Shown here piece after piece: positions 7,736-16,580 of a stretch of DNA of 34,767 nt (position 1 is its first letter; the number at the start of each line of letters is the position of its first letter). The notes below the pieces were generated by a model. That model did not search any database. It was not told where the DNA came from and was given only the letters and a program-made list of their open reading frames with translations. The DNA is taken from contig JAICSX010000022.1 in the NCBI GenBank assembly GCA_025936675.1, forward strand, positions 1 through 34,767, read 5' to 3'. The position numbers and the translations under genes were made by a program. The DNA comes from Sphingomonas sp. (lineage in GTDB: Bacteria > Pseudomonadota > Alphaproteobacteria > Sphingomonadales > Sphingomonadaceae).

Positions 7736-10003
7736 GTGAATACGAATATCGCGGTCAGAAACGAAGGGCAGTGGCCGATCAGCCCGTATCCTGCGGCAGC
7801 GGACGCGCTCGGTCCCGGTCAGCGCTCCTATTCAGCGGTCAACATCCTCGACTTTCCGATGTTCGTTCGGATCCTTCACCACTGGCGTTGGCTGGTGCTT
7901 GGGGCAGTCGCCGTCGGTCTGGCTGGCGCGATTCTCGTCACCTTGATGACCAAGCCCGTCTATCGCGCTTCGGTTACGCTAGAAGCGAACCCGCCGTCGG
8001 TCGCCGTCAGTGACGAACAATCCCATCAGCAGGACGTGCAGGCGAGCGACACCTATGACTTCGTCGCGACCCAGGTCGGCCTTTTGGGCAGCCGCGCAGT
8101 CTCCGAACGAACCGCCCAGGAGCTGAATCTCCCGAATAATCCTGACGTGGTTCCGCAGACTGGCGACGCCTCGCAGCGTCTGCGCAGCGCGACCGCAGTC
8201 GTTCAGGGCGGCCTCAAGGTCATCGCGCCCGAACAGGGACAATTGATCAAGTTCACCTTCGATTCGACGTCACCGCAGCTCTCCGCCCTGGTGGCGAACG
8301 GCATTGCCGACAGCTTCATCAACACCTCGCTTCAGCGCCGATACGAGGCTTCGGCCTACGCTAGGAACTTCCTCGAGCGGCAGATCAACAAGACCCGCGG
8401 CGATCTCGAGAAGTCGGAGCGCGCGGTCGTCGCCTATGCGCAGCAGCAGGGCATCATCAACACTGGCAGCCCGGTTGGCGCGAACGGGCAACCGGTAAGC
8501 AGCAGCGACACGAATTCTCTTCAGGGTGAATCGCTCGTCCAGCTCAATCAGGCGCTCGCAGCCGCAACCGCGCGGCGCGTCGCTGCCGAGGGCGCCTATC
8601 GGCAGGCGCTCGCGACCGGGCCGACGAGCGATGTGAACACCGCCGTGCTCCCGCTTCGGCAACAGCTGGCGACGCTCCAGGCCGAGTATCAGCAGAAGCG
8701 CGAGTTCATGAAGCCCGAGCATCCCGAAATGCTGAGCCTGCAGTCGCAGATCGACGAATTGAAGCGGCAGATCGCGACTCAGGTGTCGCAAGCGTCGTCA
8801 GGCCGCATCAATGGCCTGCTCGCCGATTATAAGGGTGCGCTCGAGGCCGAACGTGCGCTCCAGGGACGTGTGGCGCAGCTCAAGGGCGACGTGCTCAACC
8901 TTCGCGGCCGGAGCATCCAGTACACCATTCTCCAGCGCGAGGTGGACACCAACCGGAGCCTCTATGATGCGCTTCTGCAGCGCTACAAGCAGATCGGCGT
9001 CGCCGGAGGCATTGGAATGGCACCGGTGTCGATCGTCGACCGCGCGCAGGCACCGGCTTTGCCTTACAGGCCCAATCTGTTCCTGAACCTGCTGATGGGG
9101 CTCGGCGCTGGATTGCTCGCCGGCATCGGCAGCGCAATCGGGCTCGAGTTCCTCAACGATACGATCAAGACGCGCGAAGACATCCGGCGCAAGCTCAAGC
9201 TCGCGTGCCTCGGCGCGGTGCCCAAGACCCCGGCCAAGGATTCATTCGTCGAGGATTTGAAGAACCCGACGTCGATCATTTCGGAGGCTTATTCCGCGAT
9301 CGTCGCTGCTCTCCGATTCAGCACGGAAGAGGGAACGCCGAAGGTACTCTTGGTGACCAGCACCCGTTCGAGCGAGGGCAAATCCTCGTCTGCGCTGGCG
9401 ATTGCGCAGAACTTCGCGCGGCGCGAGCGACGCGTCCTGCTGATCGACAGCGACCTGAGGAAGCCTGCGTTCAAGGCGGCGAGCGACCGGTTTGGACTTA
9501 GCAAGCTGCTGACGACCAACGATCCGTTGTCCGCTCACGTCGTTGAGACCCAGCATCAGAACCTCTGGTTGCTGCCGAGCGGGCCGCTGCCGCCTAACCC
9601 GGCCGATCTTCTTTCGACCGGCCGGATCCGCAAGATCGTCGCGGAAGCAAGAGATGCCTTCGACCTAGTCGTCATCGATGGCCCGCCGACGCTTGGCCTT
9701 GCCGATGCGCCTCTGCTCGCAGCGGCGTCCGGAAATGTCCTCTTCGTTATCGAAAGCGGTAAGACCCGCACCCGCGCAGCGATCGAGGCGCTCAACCGGC
9801 TCGAAACGACCGGCACCCACATCCTCGGCGCGACTTTGACCAAGTCGGAGGAAAGCTCGAGCGGCTATGGACGATATGGCTATAGCTACGGCTATGGTTA
9901 CGGTTATGGCGCGAAGGGCAGATTGAAGAAGACCGAGATCCTGATGATTCCGCAGGCGGAGGAGGACGGAGCGGACAACCGTCCCGTCGAGACCGAAGCC
10001 TGA
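7736..10003 (+). CDS. Wzc-type polysaccharide co-polymerase / bacterial tyrosine kinase
   Basis: This inner-membrane protein controls polysaccharide chain length and autophosphorylates on a tyrosine cluster. Features in order: a first membrane helix near residues 50-70, a Wzz-type periplasmic domain with long coiled-coil helices (about 190-400), a GNVR-type segment, a second membrane helix near 445-470, then a cytoplasmic BY-kinase domain. The kinase has Walker A around K549 (SSEGKSS), Walker A' LLIDSDLRKP (568-577) and Walker B VVIDGPP (645-651). The tail has seven tyrosines (711, 714, 716, 718, 720, 722, 724), mostly alternating with glycine. GTG 7736, with GGAG at 7722-7725, is preferred; a TTG at 7688 would overlap wza by 20 bp. 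Product about 755 residues. No Wzb-type low-molecular-weight phosphatase gene is visible nearby. Confidence 0.94.
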   Translation: MNTNIAVRNEGQWPISPYPAAADALGPGQRSYSAVNILDFPMFVRILHHWRWLVLGAVAVGLAGAILVTLMTKPVYRASVTLEANPPSVAVSDEQSHQQDVQASDTYDFVATQVGLLGSRAVSERTAQELNLPNNPDVVPQTGDASQRLRSATAVVQGGLKVIAPEQGQLIKFTFDSTSPQLSALVANGIADSFINTSLQRRYEASAYARNFLERQINKTRGDLEKSERAVVAYAQQQGIINTGSPVGANGQPVSSSDTNSLQGESLVQLNQALAAATARRVAAEGAYRQALATGPTSDVNTAVLPLRQQLATLQAEYQQKREFMKPEHPEMLSLQSQIDELKRQIATQVSQASSGRINGLLADYKGALEAERALQGRVAQLKGDVLNLRGRSIQYTILQREVDTNRSLYDALLQRYKQIGVAGGIGMAPVSIVDRAQAPALPYRPNLFLNLLMGLGAGLLAGIGSAIGLEFLNDTIKTREDIRRKLKLACLGAVPKTPAKDSFVEDLKNPTSIISEAYSAIVAALRFSTEEGTPKVLLVTSTRSSEGKSSSALAIAQNFARRERRVLLIDSDLRKPAFKAASDRFGLSKLLTTNDPLSAHVVETQHQNLWLLPSGPLPPNPADLLSTGRIRKIVAEARDAFDLVVIDGPPTLGLADAPLLAAASGNVLFVIESGKTRTRAAIEALNRLETTGTHILGATLTKSEESSSGYGRYGYSYGYGYGYGAKGRLKKTEILMIPQAEEDGADNRPVETEA

Positions 10004-10025
10004 CGATCCGAGCCGCGGAGGGGGA

Positions 10026-11204
10026 ATGACCGCGACGCGCATCATCGCTGCCGTGATTGCGCTTCTGCTCAGCGTCCAGATCGTTCGGAATGCTGCAGTC
10101 CTTTCGTGGGCTGCGTCGAAACCGGCGCTCGCGTCCGAATTTTGGGGCGGGCATCCGGCCGCCGAAATTCCCAGCGCCATGACCGAGATCGCCAAGGCCG
10201 CGCGGGCTCGGCAGCCGGTCCCGCCATCGGCCTTTTCGATGATGAGTGATGCAGGGAACAAGGAGCCGCTTGCACCCGAGCCGTTCCTGGTCCGCGGAGT
10301 TCAAGCCGAACTCAAGGGTGACGGTGCGACGGCCCAGCGGGCGTTCGAAGCCGCGCAGTGGCGCGATCCCCGCTCGCTTGCCGCGGCCTACTTCCTGTCC
10401 GATCGTTATTTCCGTGCCGGCGATCCCGAGCGTGGCTTGCGCCAGGTCGCCGCGCTCGCCCGGCTTGCTCCGAATGGGCAGGCGGTGGTCGGGCCCTATC
10501 TGGCGGCTTACGCGACGAATCCGGCGAATTGGCCGGCTCTGCGCAAGCTGTTCCGGGCCAATCCAATGCTTGCGAACAACGCTCTGGCCTCGCTCGCCAC
10601 CAACATTGCCACAGTTCCGGCGCTCCTCGCGCTTGCTGATCCGAGGGCGAAAACGAAGGACGTAAGCTGGGTTCCACTGCTTTTGAATACGCTCATCAGC
10701 GCGGGCAAATTCCAAGAAGCTCGACAAATCTGGGCGAAGATGACGGGAATTCAGCTCACTCCCGATCAGCTGCTCTATGATGCGTCGTTCAGCGATCGCG
10801 CATCACCACCGCCGTTCAACTGGGATCTGACCTCATCGACTGTTGGGCTCGCCGAGCGTCAGGCTGGCGGGCGGCTCCATGTCGTCTTCTACGGGCAGGA
10901 AGACGGATTCCTCGCGAGCGAGCTGCTCCTTCTGCCGCCGGGTGCTTACAGGCTGTCGATGCAGCTGCTCGGCGACCCGTCGCGCGGTCATAGCCTGAAC
11001 TGGTCGATCTGGTGCGCCAAGGCCGCGGAGCCGATCGCGTCCGTGAGCCTCGATTCCGCGACAGCACGCGGCTGGCGTTTCGAGGTGCCGCCCGGCTGCT
11101 CCGCGCAGTGGCTGAAGCTATCGGGCGTTTCGAGCGACATGCCGCAGCAGAGCGATGTCGCGATCACGGCCCTCAAGCTGGAAAAGGTCGCCGCCGGTGC
11201 CTAG
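10026..11204 (+). CDS. TPR-like periplasmic/membrane-anchored protein of the polysaccharide locus
   Basis: I do not recognise a named family. The 392-residue product begins with one hydrophobic helix (about residues 5-20), probably a signal anchor placing the rest in the periplasm. Residues about 80-230 are rich in helical alanine/leucine repeats of tetratricopeptide type (EPFLVRGVQAELKGDGATAQ; AYFLSDRYFRAGDPERGLRQ). The C-terminal third looks beta-rich, with aromatic residues (FNWDLTSSTVGLAERQAGG, GAYRLSMQLLGDP, SLNWSIWCA), similar to a carbohydrate-binding sandwich. ATG 10026 has a strong ribosome site (GGAGGGGG) and lies 22 bp after the kinase; its end overlaps the following gene by 8 bp. 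The context suggests a scaffold or assembly factor for polymerisation or export. Confidence 0.7.
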   Translation: MTATRIIAAVIALLLSVQIVRNAAVLSWAASKPALASEFWGGHPAAEIPSAMTEIAKAARARQPVPPSAFSMMSDAGNKEPLAPEPFLVRGVQAELKGDGATAQRAFEAAQWRDPRSLAAAYFLSDRYFRAGDPERGLRQVAALARLAPNGQAVVGPYLAAYATNPANWPALRKLFRANPMLANNALASLATNIATVPALLALADPRAKTKDVSWVPLLLNTLISAGKFQEARQIWAKMTGIQLTPDQLLYDASFSDRASPPPFNWDLTSSTVGLAERQAGGRLHVVFYGQEDGFLASELLLLPPGAYRLSMQLLGDPSRGHSLNWSIWCAKAAEPIASVSLDSATARGWRFEVPPGCSAQWLKLSGVSSDMPQQSDVAITALKLEKVAAGA

Positions 11205-12549
11205 CGCCGCTCGCAGCGCCGTCGCGCCGCTCTATCTATTCGCCTGCCTGATCCTTGGTGGAAGCGCTCAGGGCATTTGGCAGAACATGGTTCTCCAGCT
11301 CGCCGGTGTCGGCATCATCTTGTGGGCTGTCGTCGCAGCGGGTGCAGAGCCGCTGCCTTCGTACGCGAAGCGACTGTTCGCGCTCGTCGCGATCGCCGTG
11401 CTCGTCGTCGTGCTGCAGCTGCCTCCCTTGCCGCCCGCTATTTGGGCGCATGGGGTCCGCAGCCGGATTGCGGAGGGGTTCCTGCTCCTCGGCCAGCCCC
11501 TCCCATCGCTTCCAATTTCGCTCACGCCCTATGAGTCATTCAGCACGTTGCTGTGCGTGATTCCTGCCCTTGCGCTTTTCTGCGCGATGACACGGCTCAA
11601 AGCGTACCGTCCGTCGTGGCTTGCGGCGGCGCTCCTCGCCGGAACGTTCGCCGGAATCCTGCTCGGTGCGTTGCAAGTCGCGGCTCCGGCCTCGCCTTGG
11701 TATCTCTATCCGGAGACGAACCGCGGGTCCGCTGTCGGTTTCTTCGCAAACGCGGATCATATGGCGAACCTGCTCGTCATCACCCTGCCTTTCATTGCCG
11801 CCTTGGCCGCGGCGGGCCGAACCAGCGCAATGCAGCGCTATTCGGGGCTTCTGATAATCCTCGCTGCCGCTTCCATGGTGTTGCTCGTCGGCATCCTGCT
11901 GAATGGTTCACTGGCCGGGTATACCCTCGCGGTTCCGGTGATCGCCGCGAGCTTGTTGATCATCCTGCGATCGTCGAAACGTCTGCGTGTGTTCGTCGCG
12001 GTGCTCGCAGCGGTCTCTGTCATCGCAGCAATCGGAGCGCTCGCCACCAGCTCGATCGGCGGCACCAGAATTGGCCAGCATGCCAGCTCCTCGGTGCAAT
12101 CACGCAAGCAAATCCTCGCCACGACAACCGAAGCGATCGGCGACTACATGCCTTTCGGGTCGGGCCTCGGTTCCTTCCTCAGAGTGTACCGGACCTATGA
12201 GAGCCCCGACACGGTCTCGAACGAATATGTGATCCACGCACACAATGATTATGCCGAGCTGGTGCTCGAGCTTGGAGTGGCAGGGATCGTCCTGATCGTT
12301 CTTTTCCTCGCCTGGTGGATTGTCGCAGTCGTTTCTGTCTGGCGCGGCGGTGCCGCCAGCCCATTTGCCTGTGCGGCCTCTATCGCCTCGGCAGCGCTCC
12401 TCGTTCACAGCCTCGTCGACTTTCCGCTTCGAACGGCGGCGCTCAGCGCATGTTTCGCCATGTGCCTGGCACTGCTTGGCGAACGTCGTTCCCGCGTCTT
12501 TGAAGAGCCGGGCGACCTTCGTCCCACCCGGCATATCGTCATCGAATAA
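11197..12549 (+). CDS. O-antigen ligase / Wzy-type polymerase family membrane protein
   Basis: This polytopic inner-membrane protein of about 450 residues has at least ten hydrophobic segments. Members polymerise lipid-linked repeat units or ligate O-antigen on the periplasmic side. Family landmarks are the GFFANADHMANLL segment (the common F-N-H-A motif) and AHNDYAELVLELGVAG with His349 and Tyr352 near the C-terminal helices. A large periplasmic loop with arginines lies between them. GTG 11197 fits because GGAAAAGG lies about 10 bp upstream and the hydrophobic N-terminus follows at once; it overlaps the preceding stop by 8 bp. In this locus, beside Wza and Wzc homologues, a polymerase role is more likely than ligation, but the sequence does not separate the two. 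Confidence 0.87.
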   Translation: MPSAARSAVAPLYLFACLILGGSAQGIWQNMVLQLAGVGIILWAVVAAGAEPLPSYAKRLFALVAIAVLVVVLQLPPLPPAIWAHGVRSRIAEGFLLLGQPLPSLPISLTPYESFSTLLCVIPALALFCAMTRLKAYRPSWLAAALLAGTFAGILLGALQVAAPASPWYLYPETNRGSAVGFFANADHMANLLVITLPFIAALAAAGRTSAMQRYSGLLIILAAASMVLLVGILLNGSLAGYTLAVPVIAASLLIILRSSKRLRVFVAVLAAVSVIAAIGALATSSIGGTRIGQHASSSVQSRKQILATTTEAIGDYMPFGSGLGSFLRVYRTYESPDTVSNEYVIHAHNDYAELVLELGVAGIVLIVLFLAWWIVAVVSVWRGGAASPFACAASIASAALLVHSLVDFPLRTAALSACFAMCLALLGERRSRVFEEPGDLRPTRHIVIE

Positions 12550-12551
12550 TC

Positions 12552-13679
12552 CTATTCGGCTGGAATCCGGAGACTCTCCGTCGCCGAAGATACCCCGGTT
12601 TCTTTAAGCGGCGTGTTCGTGCGGCGATGATTTGACGACATGGTGCGGACGCCTGGCTCCATGGAAACGATCGGCGGCTTCCATTTTACAGGTCCCGTCG
12701 TATGGACCGAAAATCGGGCGCGAAGACGGCGACCAAGCAGTAATGACTTCATGAAGAGCCGTAGCGAATGGGGCTCGGCCGACGCCCAGGCGGTCCAAAC
12801 GAGTGCACTCGCAGTTCGGAGGTTCAGGCCTAATTTGCCGCGACGGAGTATTCGCAGAAAAAGGCGCGGCCTGTCGCCGGACCAAAGCGTCATCGACCCA
12901 CCGGAAATGAATACTCGAGGGTCAACCCTGGCATCGAGGTTCACCGGAGCCTGGAGCAAATCGTCATACGAGCGATGCTCGTCGAGCCGCTCTCGGCAGC
13001 GGTACATAAGATCGACCGCGCGCTCGACGCGGCGCTGCTCCGATGCCGCGCGGGTGCTCACCGAAGACTGCCGGACCTGGTAGATCGCATGCGGCACGAT
13101 CATGACTTGGGTGACCGCTGCCATGCGGATAATGAGGTCGTGGTCCTCCCAGAATTCGCATTGTCGGCGATAACCGCCTGCTTCGTCGAAGACCTCGCGG
13201 CGGTACATTAGCGGGCCATTACCAAATGGCGGTGCAGAGGCAGGACGCAGCCGCCATGCTTCCGGGCCGCGGATCTTGCGCCCTGAACCGTCGATGATGT
13301 CGAACAGGCCCCCGACGACGCCAGCTTCGGGAAACTCATCGAGTACGTCGAGTTGCTCTTCCAGCCGCCGTGGATAGGAAACGTCATCGGCGTCCATCCG
13401 CGCGACGATGGGCGCCCTCGCGGCTTCGGCAACACGTTGTGAGCTGAGAGCCGGTCCGAGGTTATGTTTTTCCTCGAGCAGCCGGATTCGCGGATCGCGC
13501 CGAGCCCACTCGCGCAGCCGCCTGGTCGAACCATCGGTCGAGGCGTCGTCCAGAATGACGAACTCGAAGTTCTGCACGGTCTGGCCGAGAATGCTCTCCA
13601 CGGCGATGTCGAGATATGGCATCGCGTTGTGGACCGGCATGACGACGCTGACCTTCGGCAAGTCGGCAGCAGCTAACAT
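12552..13679 (-). CDS. Glycosyltransferase family 2 (GT-A), minus strand
   Basis: This 375-residue inverting GT-A enzyme probably transfers a sugar during repeat-unit assembly. The fold starts at SVVMPVHNAMPYLD (about residue 11), continues with VILDDASTDGSTR, and the metal-binding DXD region reads ARMDADDVSYPRR. EFWEDHDLIIRMA near residue 195 is the ED motif of the acceptor region. About 120 residues follow, ending in a polar tail (ETGVSSATESLRIPAE) with no recognised domain. ATG 13679 has AGGA just upstream. It is the only gene of the locus in this orientation: it converges with the polymerase gene (2 bp apart) and diverges from the next transferase across 132 bp, so it needs its own promoter. 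Confidence 0.9.
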   Translation of the reverse strand: MLAAADLPKVSVVMPVHNAMPYLDIAVESILGQTVQNFEFVILDDASTDGSTRRLREWARRDPRIRLLEEKHNLGPALSSQRVAEAARAPIVARMDADDVSYPRRLEEQLDVLDEFPEAGVVGGLFDIIDGSGRKIRGPEAWRLRPASAPPFGNGPLMYRREVFDEAGGYRRQCEFWEDHDLIIRMAAVTQVMIVPHAIYQVRQSSVSTRAASEQRRVERAVDLMYRCRERLDEHRSYDDLLQAPVNLDARVDPRVFISGGSMTLWSGDRPRLFLRILRRGKLGLNLRTASALVWTAWASAEPHSLRLFMKSLLLGRRLRARFSVHTTGPVKWKPPIVSMEPGVRTMSSNHRRTNTPLKETGVSSATESLRIPAE

Positions 13680-13811
13680 CTGGTCCTGGTGTGCTCGTTT
13701 CTGCTCTGGTTAAGACACGAGACGAACAAAGTCGAGCAAGCTCGCCAGGCGTCTACCGCTGCCCGCTCTTACTGGACGAACTGCAGTAGGGCGCATAGCC
13801 TTCGAGCAGCG

Positions 13812-14573
13812 ATGTCCCAGTGCGTCACATTATGGATCGGCGACCATCTGGGGCGGGTGGAGCGGGCGTGCATTCGCTCGGTGGCCCGCCACCACAAGGT
13901 GGCGCTCTATGCCTATGATTACGTGCGCGGTGTCCCGGATGAAGTCGAACTGCGCGACGCGTCCGCGATCCTTCCTTATGAGACGGTCACCGCTCCGTGG
14001 TGTGCTCGCGCGGACCTCTATTCGGATTGGTTTCGTTATGAGCTGCTATTGCGAGGCCTCGGTACCTGGTTCGATACGGACATCTACCTGCTCGCACCGC
14101 TCGACATGGAAAGCCCCTATCTGTTTGGGATCGAGAGCAAGAAGTATCTCAACAATGCGGTGTTCAGGACGCCCGCCGACAGCCCGCTGCTCCCGCGCCT
14201 TCTCGACCCTTTTTTGAAACGCAGGACGCCGAATTGGATCCCGTGGCCCAAATACGCGCTGAGACGCGCGCGTGAGTTGCTGACGGGCAACGTGGGCCTC
14301 ACGGATCTTCCCTGGGGAACGACGAGCCCCGTCGCACTCTCGGTTCTCGCCCGGAAGCTCGGCCTTGCGCATCTCGCGCAGCCGCAGGAGCGATTTTACC
14401 CTGTGCCCTGGCAAGAGGCGCGGTGGATCCTCAATCCGGCTATCAGGCTCCAGGACGTCATCAGCGACGGCACGGTTGCGATCCACCTTTGGAACTATTG
14501 CATCAGCGACTTCAAAAATGAGCCGGCACCGCAGGGAAGCTTCCTCGAGCGCCTCCAGCAGGAAGGGGCGTAG
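13812..14573 (+). CDS. DXD-containing glycosyltransferase (Gly_transf_sug type)
   Basis: This 253-residue protein resembles the small sugar transferases with a DXD motif related to capsular and OCH1-like enzymes. The start MSQCVTLWIGDHLGRVE, the middle block YSDWFRYELLLRGLGTWFDT and DTD at residues 88-90 mark the nucleotide-sugar and metal site. Later blocks, NNAVFRTPADSPLL and the C-terminal IHLWNY, fit the same family. ATG 13812 is preferred over a GTG at 13689 because the family begins close to the first strand; the longer form adds 41 residues that look non-coding. No strong ribosome site is visible. The stop is 2 bp from the next GTG, suggesting coupling with the following GT2 gene. Confidence 0.82.
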   Translation: MSQCVTLWIGDHLGRVERACIRSVARHHKVALYAYDYVRGVPDEVELRDASAILPYETVTAPWCARADLYSDWFRYELLLRGLGTWFDTDIYLLAPLDMESPYLFGIESKKYLNNAVFRTPADSPLLPRLLDPFLKRRTPNWIPWPKYALRRARELLTGNVGLTDLPWGTTSPVALSVLARKLGLAHLAQPQERFYPVPWQEARWILNPAIRLQDVISDGTVAIHLWNYCISDFKNEPAPQGSFLERLQQEGA

Positions 14574-14575
14574 TC

Positions 14576-15556
14576 GTGGCCTCGCAGTCCAACGCGGAAG
14601 TGCTCTCCTTCTCGATCGTCATACCGACGTATCAGGGTCGGGATACGGTATGCGAAGCGCTCGAGTCGATCTGCGCGCTAAGCTGGAGAGGCAGCGCCGA
14701 GGTCGTTTTAGTCGTAGACGGGTCAACCGACGGAACTGTCGCCGCACTGCGGCAAGTCCACTGTCGCTTTCCTCTTCGGATCGTCGAGCAGCCTAATCAG
14801 GGGCTCGCAGCTGCCCGCAATCGTGGCGCTGAAGAGGCTGACGGGACGATTCTGCTGTTTCTCGACGACGACATGATCTGCCCTCCCGACCTCCTGGAGC
14901 AGCATGCTGGAGCGTTTCGCGAGGGCGCTGACGCGGTCGTCGGTTCGTTCACCGAAGTTGGCAGCCCGATCGCGAGTCTGACGTCGTACGACGGCGCCGT
15001 AAGGCAGTTTGGACCGCCGAGCGGAACCGTATCGGTGTTCGATATCTATGGCGGTCACCTGGCCGTTCGCAAGGCGGCGTTTGAAGCAATTGGCGGCTTC
15101 GACGCTTCGTTCACAAAGGATGGCAATTACGGCTGCGAAGATCGTGATCTGGGGAGCCGGCTGCTGGAACGCTTCGTGGTGGCCGGCAATCCGGATGCGC
15201 TTTGCGAGCACCGAAAGCAGATCAGTCCAATGGATTATGTCCGGCGGGCCCGGCAGTCCGCGCGGAGTGAGGCGAAGCTTCTAGAAAACCACCCTGAACT
15301 TCGTGGCGAGATGATCCGCTGGAGCGGCGCGGCGAACCGAAGCAACCGCCTCCGCCTGTTGAGCCAAGTTCCGTTGGTGCCGCAGGTCATCGCAGCATGC
15401 GTCGGCCTGGCGGCGACGATCGCTGCGCGCACGCCATTGCGCCGGAGCCGGCGCCTCGAGCGGCTATGCCACAGGGCATATGCCTTGAACTACTGGTCCA
15501 GTGTCTATCGCGGTGGCGCGCTGCCGGAGTTGTGGGGGCGCAACGCCCTCTGCTAG
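14576..15556 (+). CDS. Glycosyltransferase family 2 (GT-A)
   Basis: This 326-residue transferase has the complete GT-A pattern: FSIVIPTYQGRDTV at the N-terminus, VVDGSTDGT, the acceptor-side LAAARNRGAEEA, and the metal-binding LFLDDDMICPPDLL near residue 100. GGHLAVRKAAFEAIGGFD follows, and NYGCEDRDLGSRLL supplies the ED motif. The C-terminal part contains basic and hydrophobic segments that may associate with the membrane. GTG 14576 follows GGAAGGGG about 9 bp upstream, 2 bp after the previous stop. The donor and acceptor sugars cannot be told from the sequence. Confidence 0.92.
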   Translation: MASQSNAEVLSFSIVIPTYQGRDTVCEALESICALSWRGSAEVVLVVDGSTDGTVAALRQVHCRFPLRIVEQPNQGLAAARNRGAEEADGTILLFLDDDMICPPDLLEQHAGAFREGADAVVGSFTEVGSPIASLTSYDGAVRQFGPPSGTVSVFDIYGGHLAVRKAAFEAIGGFDASFTKDGNYGCEDRDLGSRLLERFVVAGNPDALCEHRKQISPMDYVRRARQSARSEAKLLENHPELRGEMIRWSGAANRSNRLRLLSQVPLVPQVIAACVGLAATIAARTPLRRSRRLERLCHRAYALNYWSSVYRGGALPELWGRNALC

Positions 15557-15570
15557 TCGACTGTCCGGGC

Positions 15571-16575
15571 ATGGACGCGCGACGGATCAGATCAGCACTG
15601 AGCTGGCGTGCACGACGGTATGTGAACCGGGTTCGGGCGCGGCTTCAGCATAGGTCTTATCCCACGATCCTCCTTTATCATCGGATCGCGGAAGAACCTT
15701 TCGACGCATGGGGAGACGTGGTCGCTCCCCAAATCTTTTGCGAACAGATGGAGTGGCTGGCGGCGAACCGGACGCCGCTGCGATTGACAGATTTCGCGGA
15801 TCGCCATCGCAGCGGAACGCTGCCGCGCGACGCAACCGCGATCACCATTGATGACGGCTACACATGCGTCAGCGAGATCGCTGCGCCGTTTCTTGAAAAG
15901 CTCGGGGTCCCGGCCACCGTATTCGTCTCACCCGAGATCATCCGCAAAGGCGCGTTCTGGTGGAACGAGCTCCAGTCGATCATTCTCGGCTATGATGGCG
16001 ATCGTCTTGAGATTGACCGCCGCCAGATCCTGCTGGGCGCGAAAAGTCCGAACGACCATGTCTGGGCTCCGAGATCACCCCCGTCGACGGCGCGGCAGCG
16101 GGCCTACGTCGAAATTCAAACCTTCCTCTCGCGACTGGCGCCCGACGAGCTCAACCGCAGCATGGCAGCGCTTCGCAGTCTTGCTTCGCCTGAGGTCGAT
16201 GCGACGAAGCGCCCGATGTCGCCCGAAGAAGTTCGTCGAACCGCCAGCGACCTCGTAGAGTTCGGCTCGCACGCGCTGACGCATGCCTGGTTGCCCGGCC
16301 TGAGTGACGACCAGCAGAAGCGGGAGATCGAGGACAGCGTCGAGCAATGCCGGGAGCTGACCGGCCGCAAGCCCGCCGCGTTCGCTTATCCGTACGGAAT
16401 GTTCGACGCGCGGGCGAAGGCGGCCGTGGCTGCTGCAGGCTTCCAATGTGCCTGCACCACCCAAAACCTGGCCGTGTCGAGCAGTAGCCCGACCTACGCC
16501 TTGCCCCGACTATCGGTGGGCAACTGGGACGTCCCGGCTCTCGCCGGGGCTCTCAGTCGCCTTTGTCTGGCATAG
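15571..16575 (+). CDS. Polysaccharide deacetylase (NodB homology, CE4)
   Basis: CE4 enzymes remove N- or O-acetyl groups from sugar polymers or lipid-linked sugars. After a basic N-terminus the protein has LLYHRIAEEP (residues 35-44), typical of this class. The catalytic motif is ITIDDGY with Asp94 and Asp95, and the metal-binding motif is SHALTHAWL with His234 and His238. AFAYPYGMFD follows near residue 270. The usual TFDDGY is changed to TIDDGY, still with both aspartates. ATG 15571, 14 bp after the preceding gene, gives 334 residues; a longer frame from 15397 lies inside the glycosyltransferase gene and is rejected. No signal peptide is obvious, so it may act on cytoplasmic or lipid-linked intermediates. 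Confidence 0.9.
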   Translation: MDARRIRSALSWRARRYVNRVRARLQHRSYPTILLYHRIAEEPFDAWGDVVAPQIFCEQMEWLAANRTPLRLTDFADRHRSGTLPRDATAITIDDGYTCVSEIAAPFLEKLGVPATVFVSPEIIRKGAFWWNELQSIILGYDGDRLEIDRRQILLGAKSPNDHVWAPRSPPSTARQRAYVEIQTFLSRLAPDELNRSMAALRSLASPEVDATKRPMSPEEVRRTASDLVEFGSHALTHAWLPGLSDDQQKREIEDSVEQCRELTGRKPAAFAYPYGMFDARAKAAVAAAGFQCACTTQNLAVSSSSPTYALPRLSVGNWDVPALAGALSRLCLA

Positions 16576-16580
16576 CGCCG

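Noticed and set aside
9792..10727. A 311-codon minus-strand frame over the kinase end and the TPR-like gene
   Set aside because: No motif, no ribosome site, and it runs across two supported plus-strand genes.
11553..12200. A 215-codon plus-strand frame inside the polymerase gene
   Set aside because: Out-of-frame shadow of a membrane protein gene; Arg- and Ala-rich translation without hydrophobic pattern.
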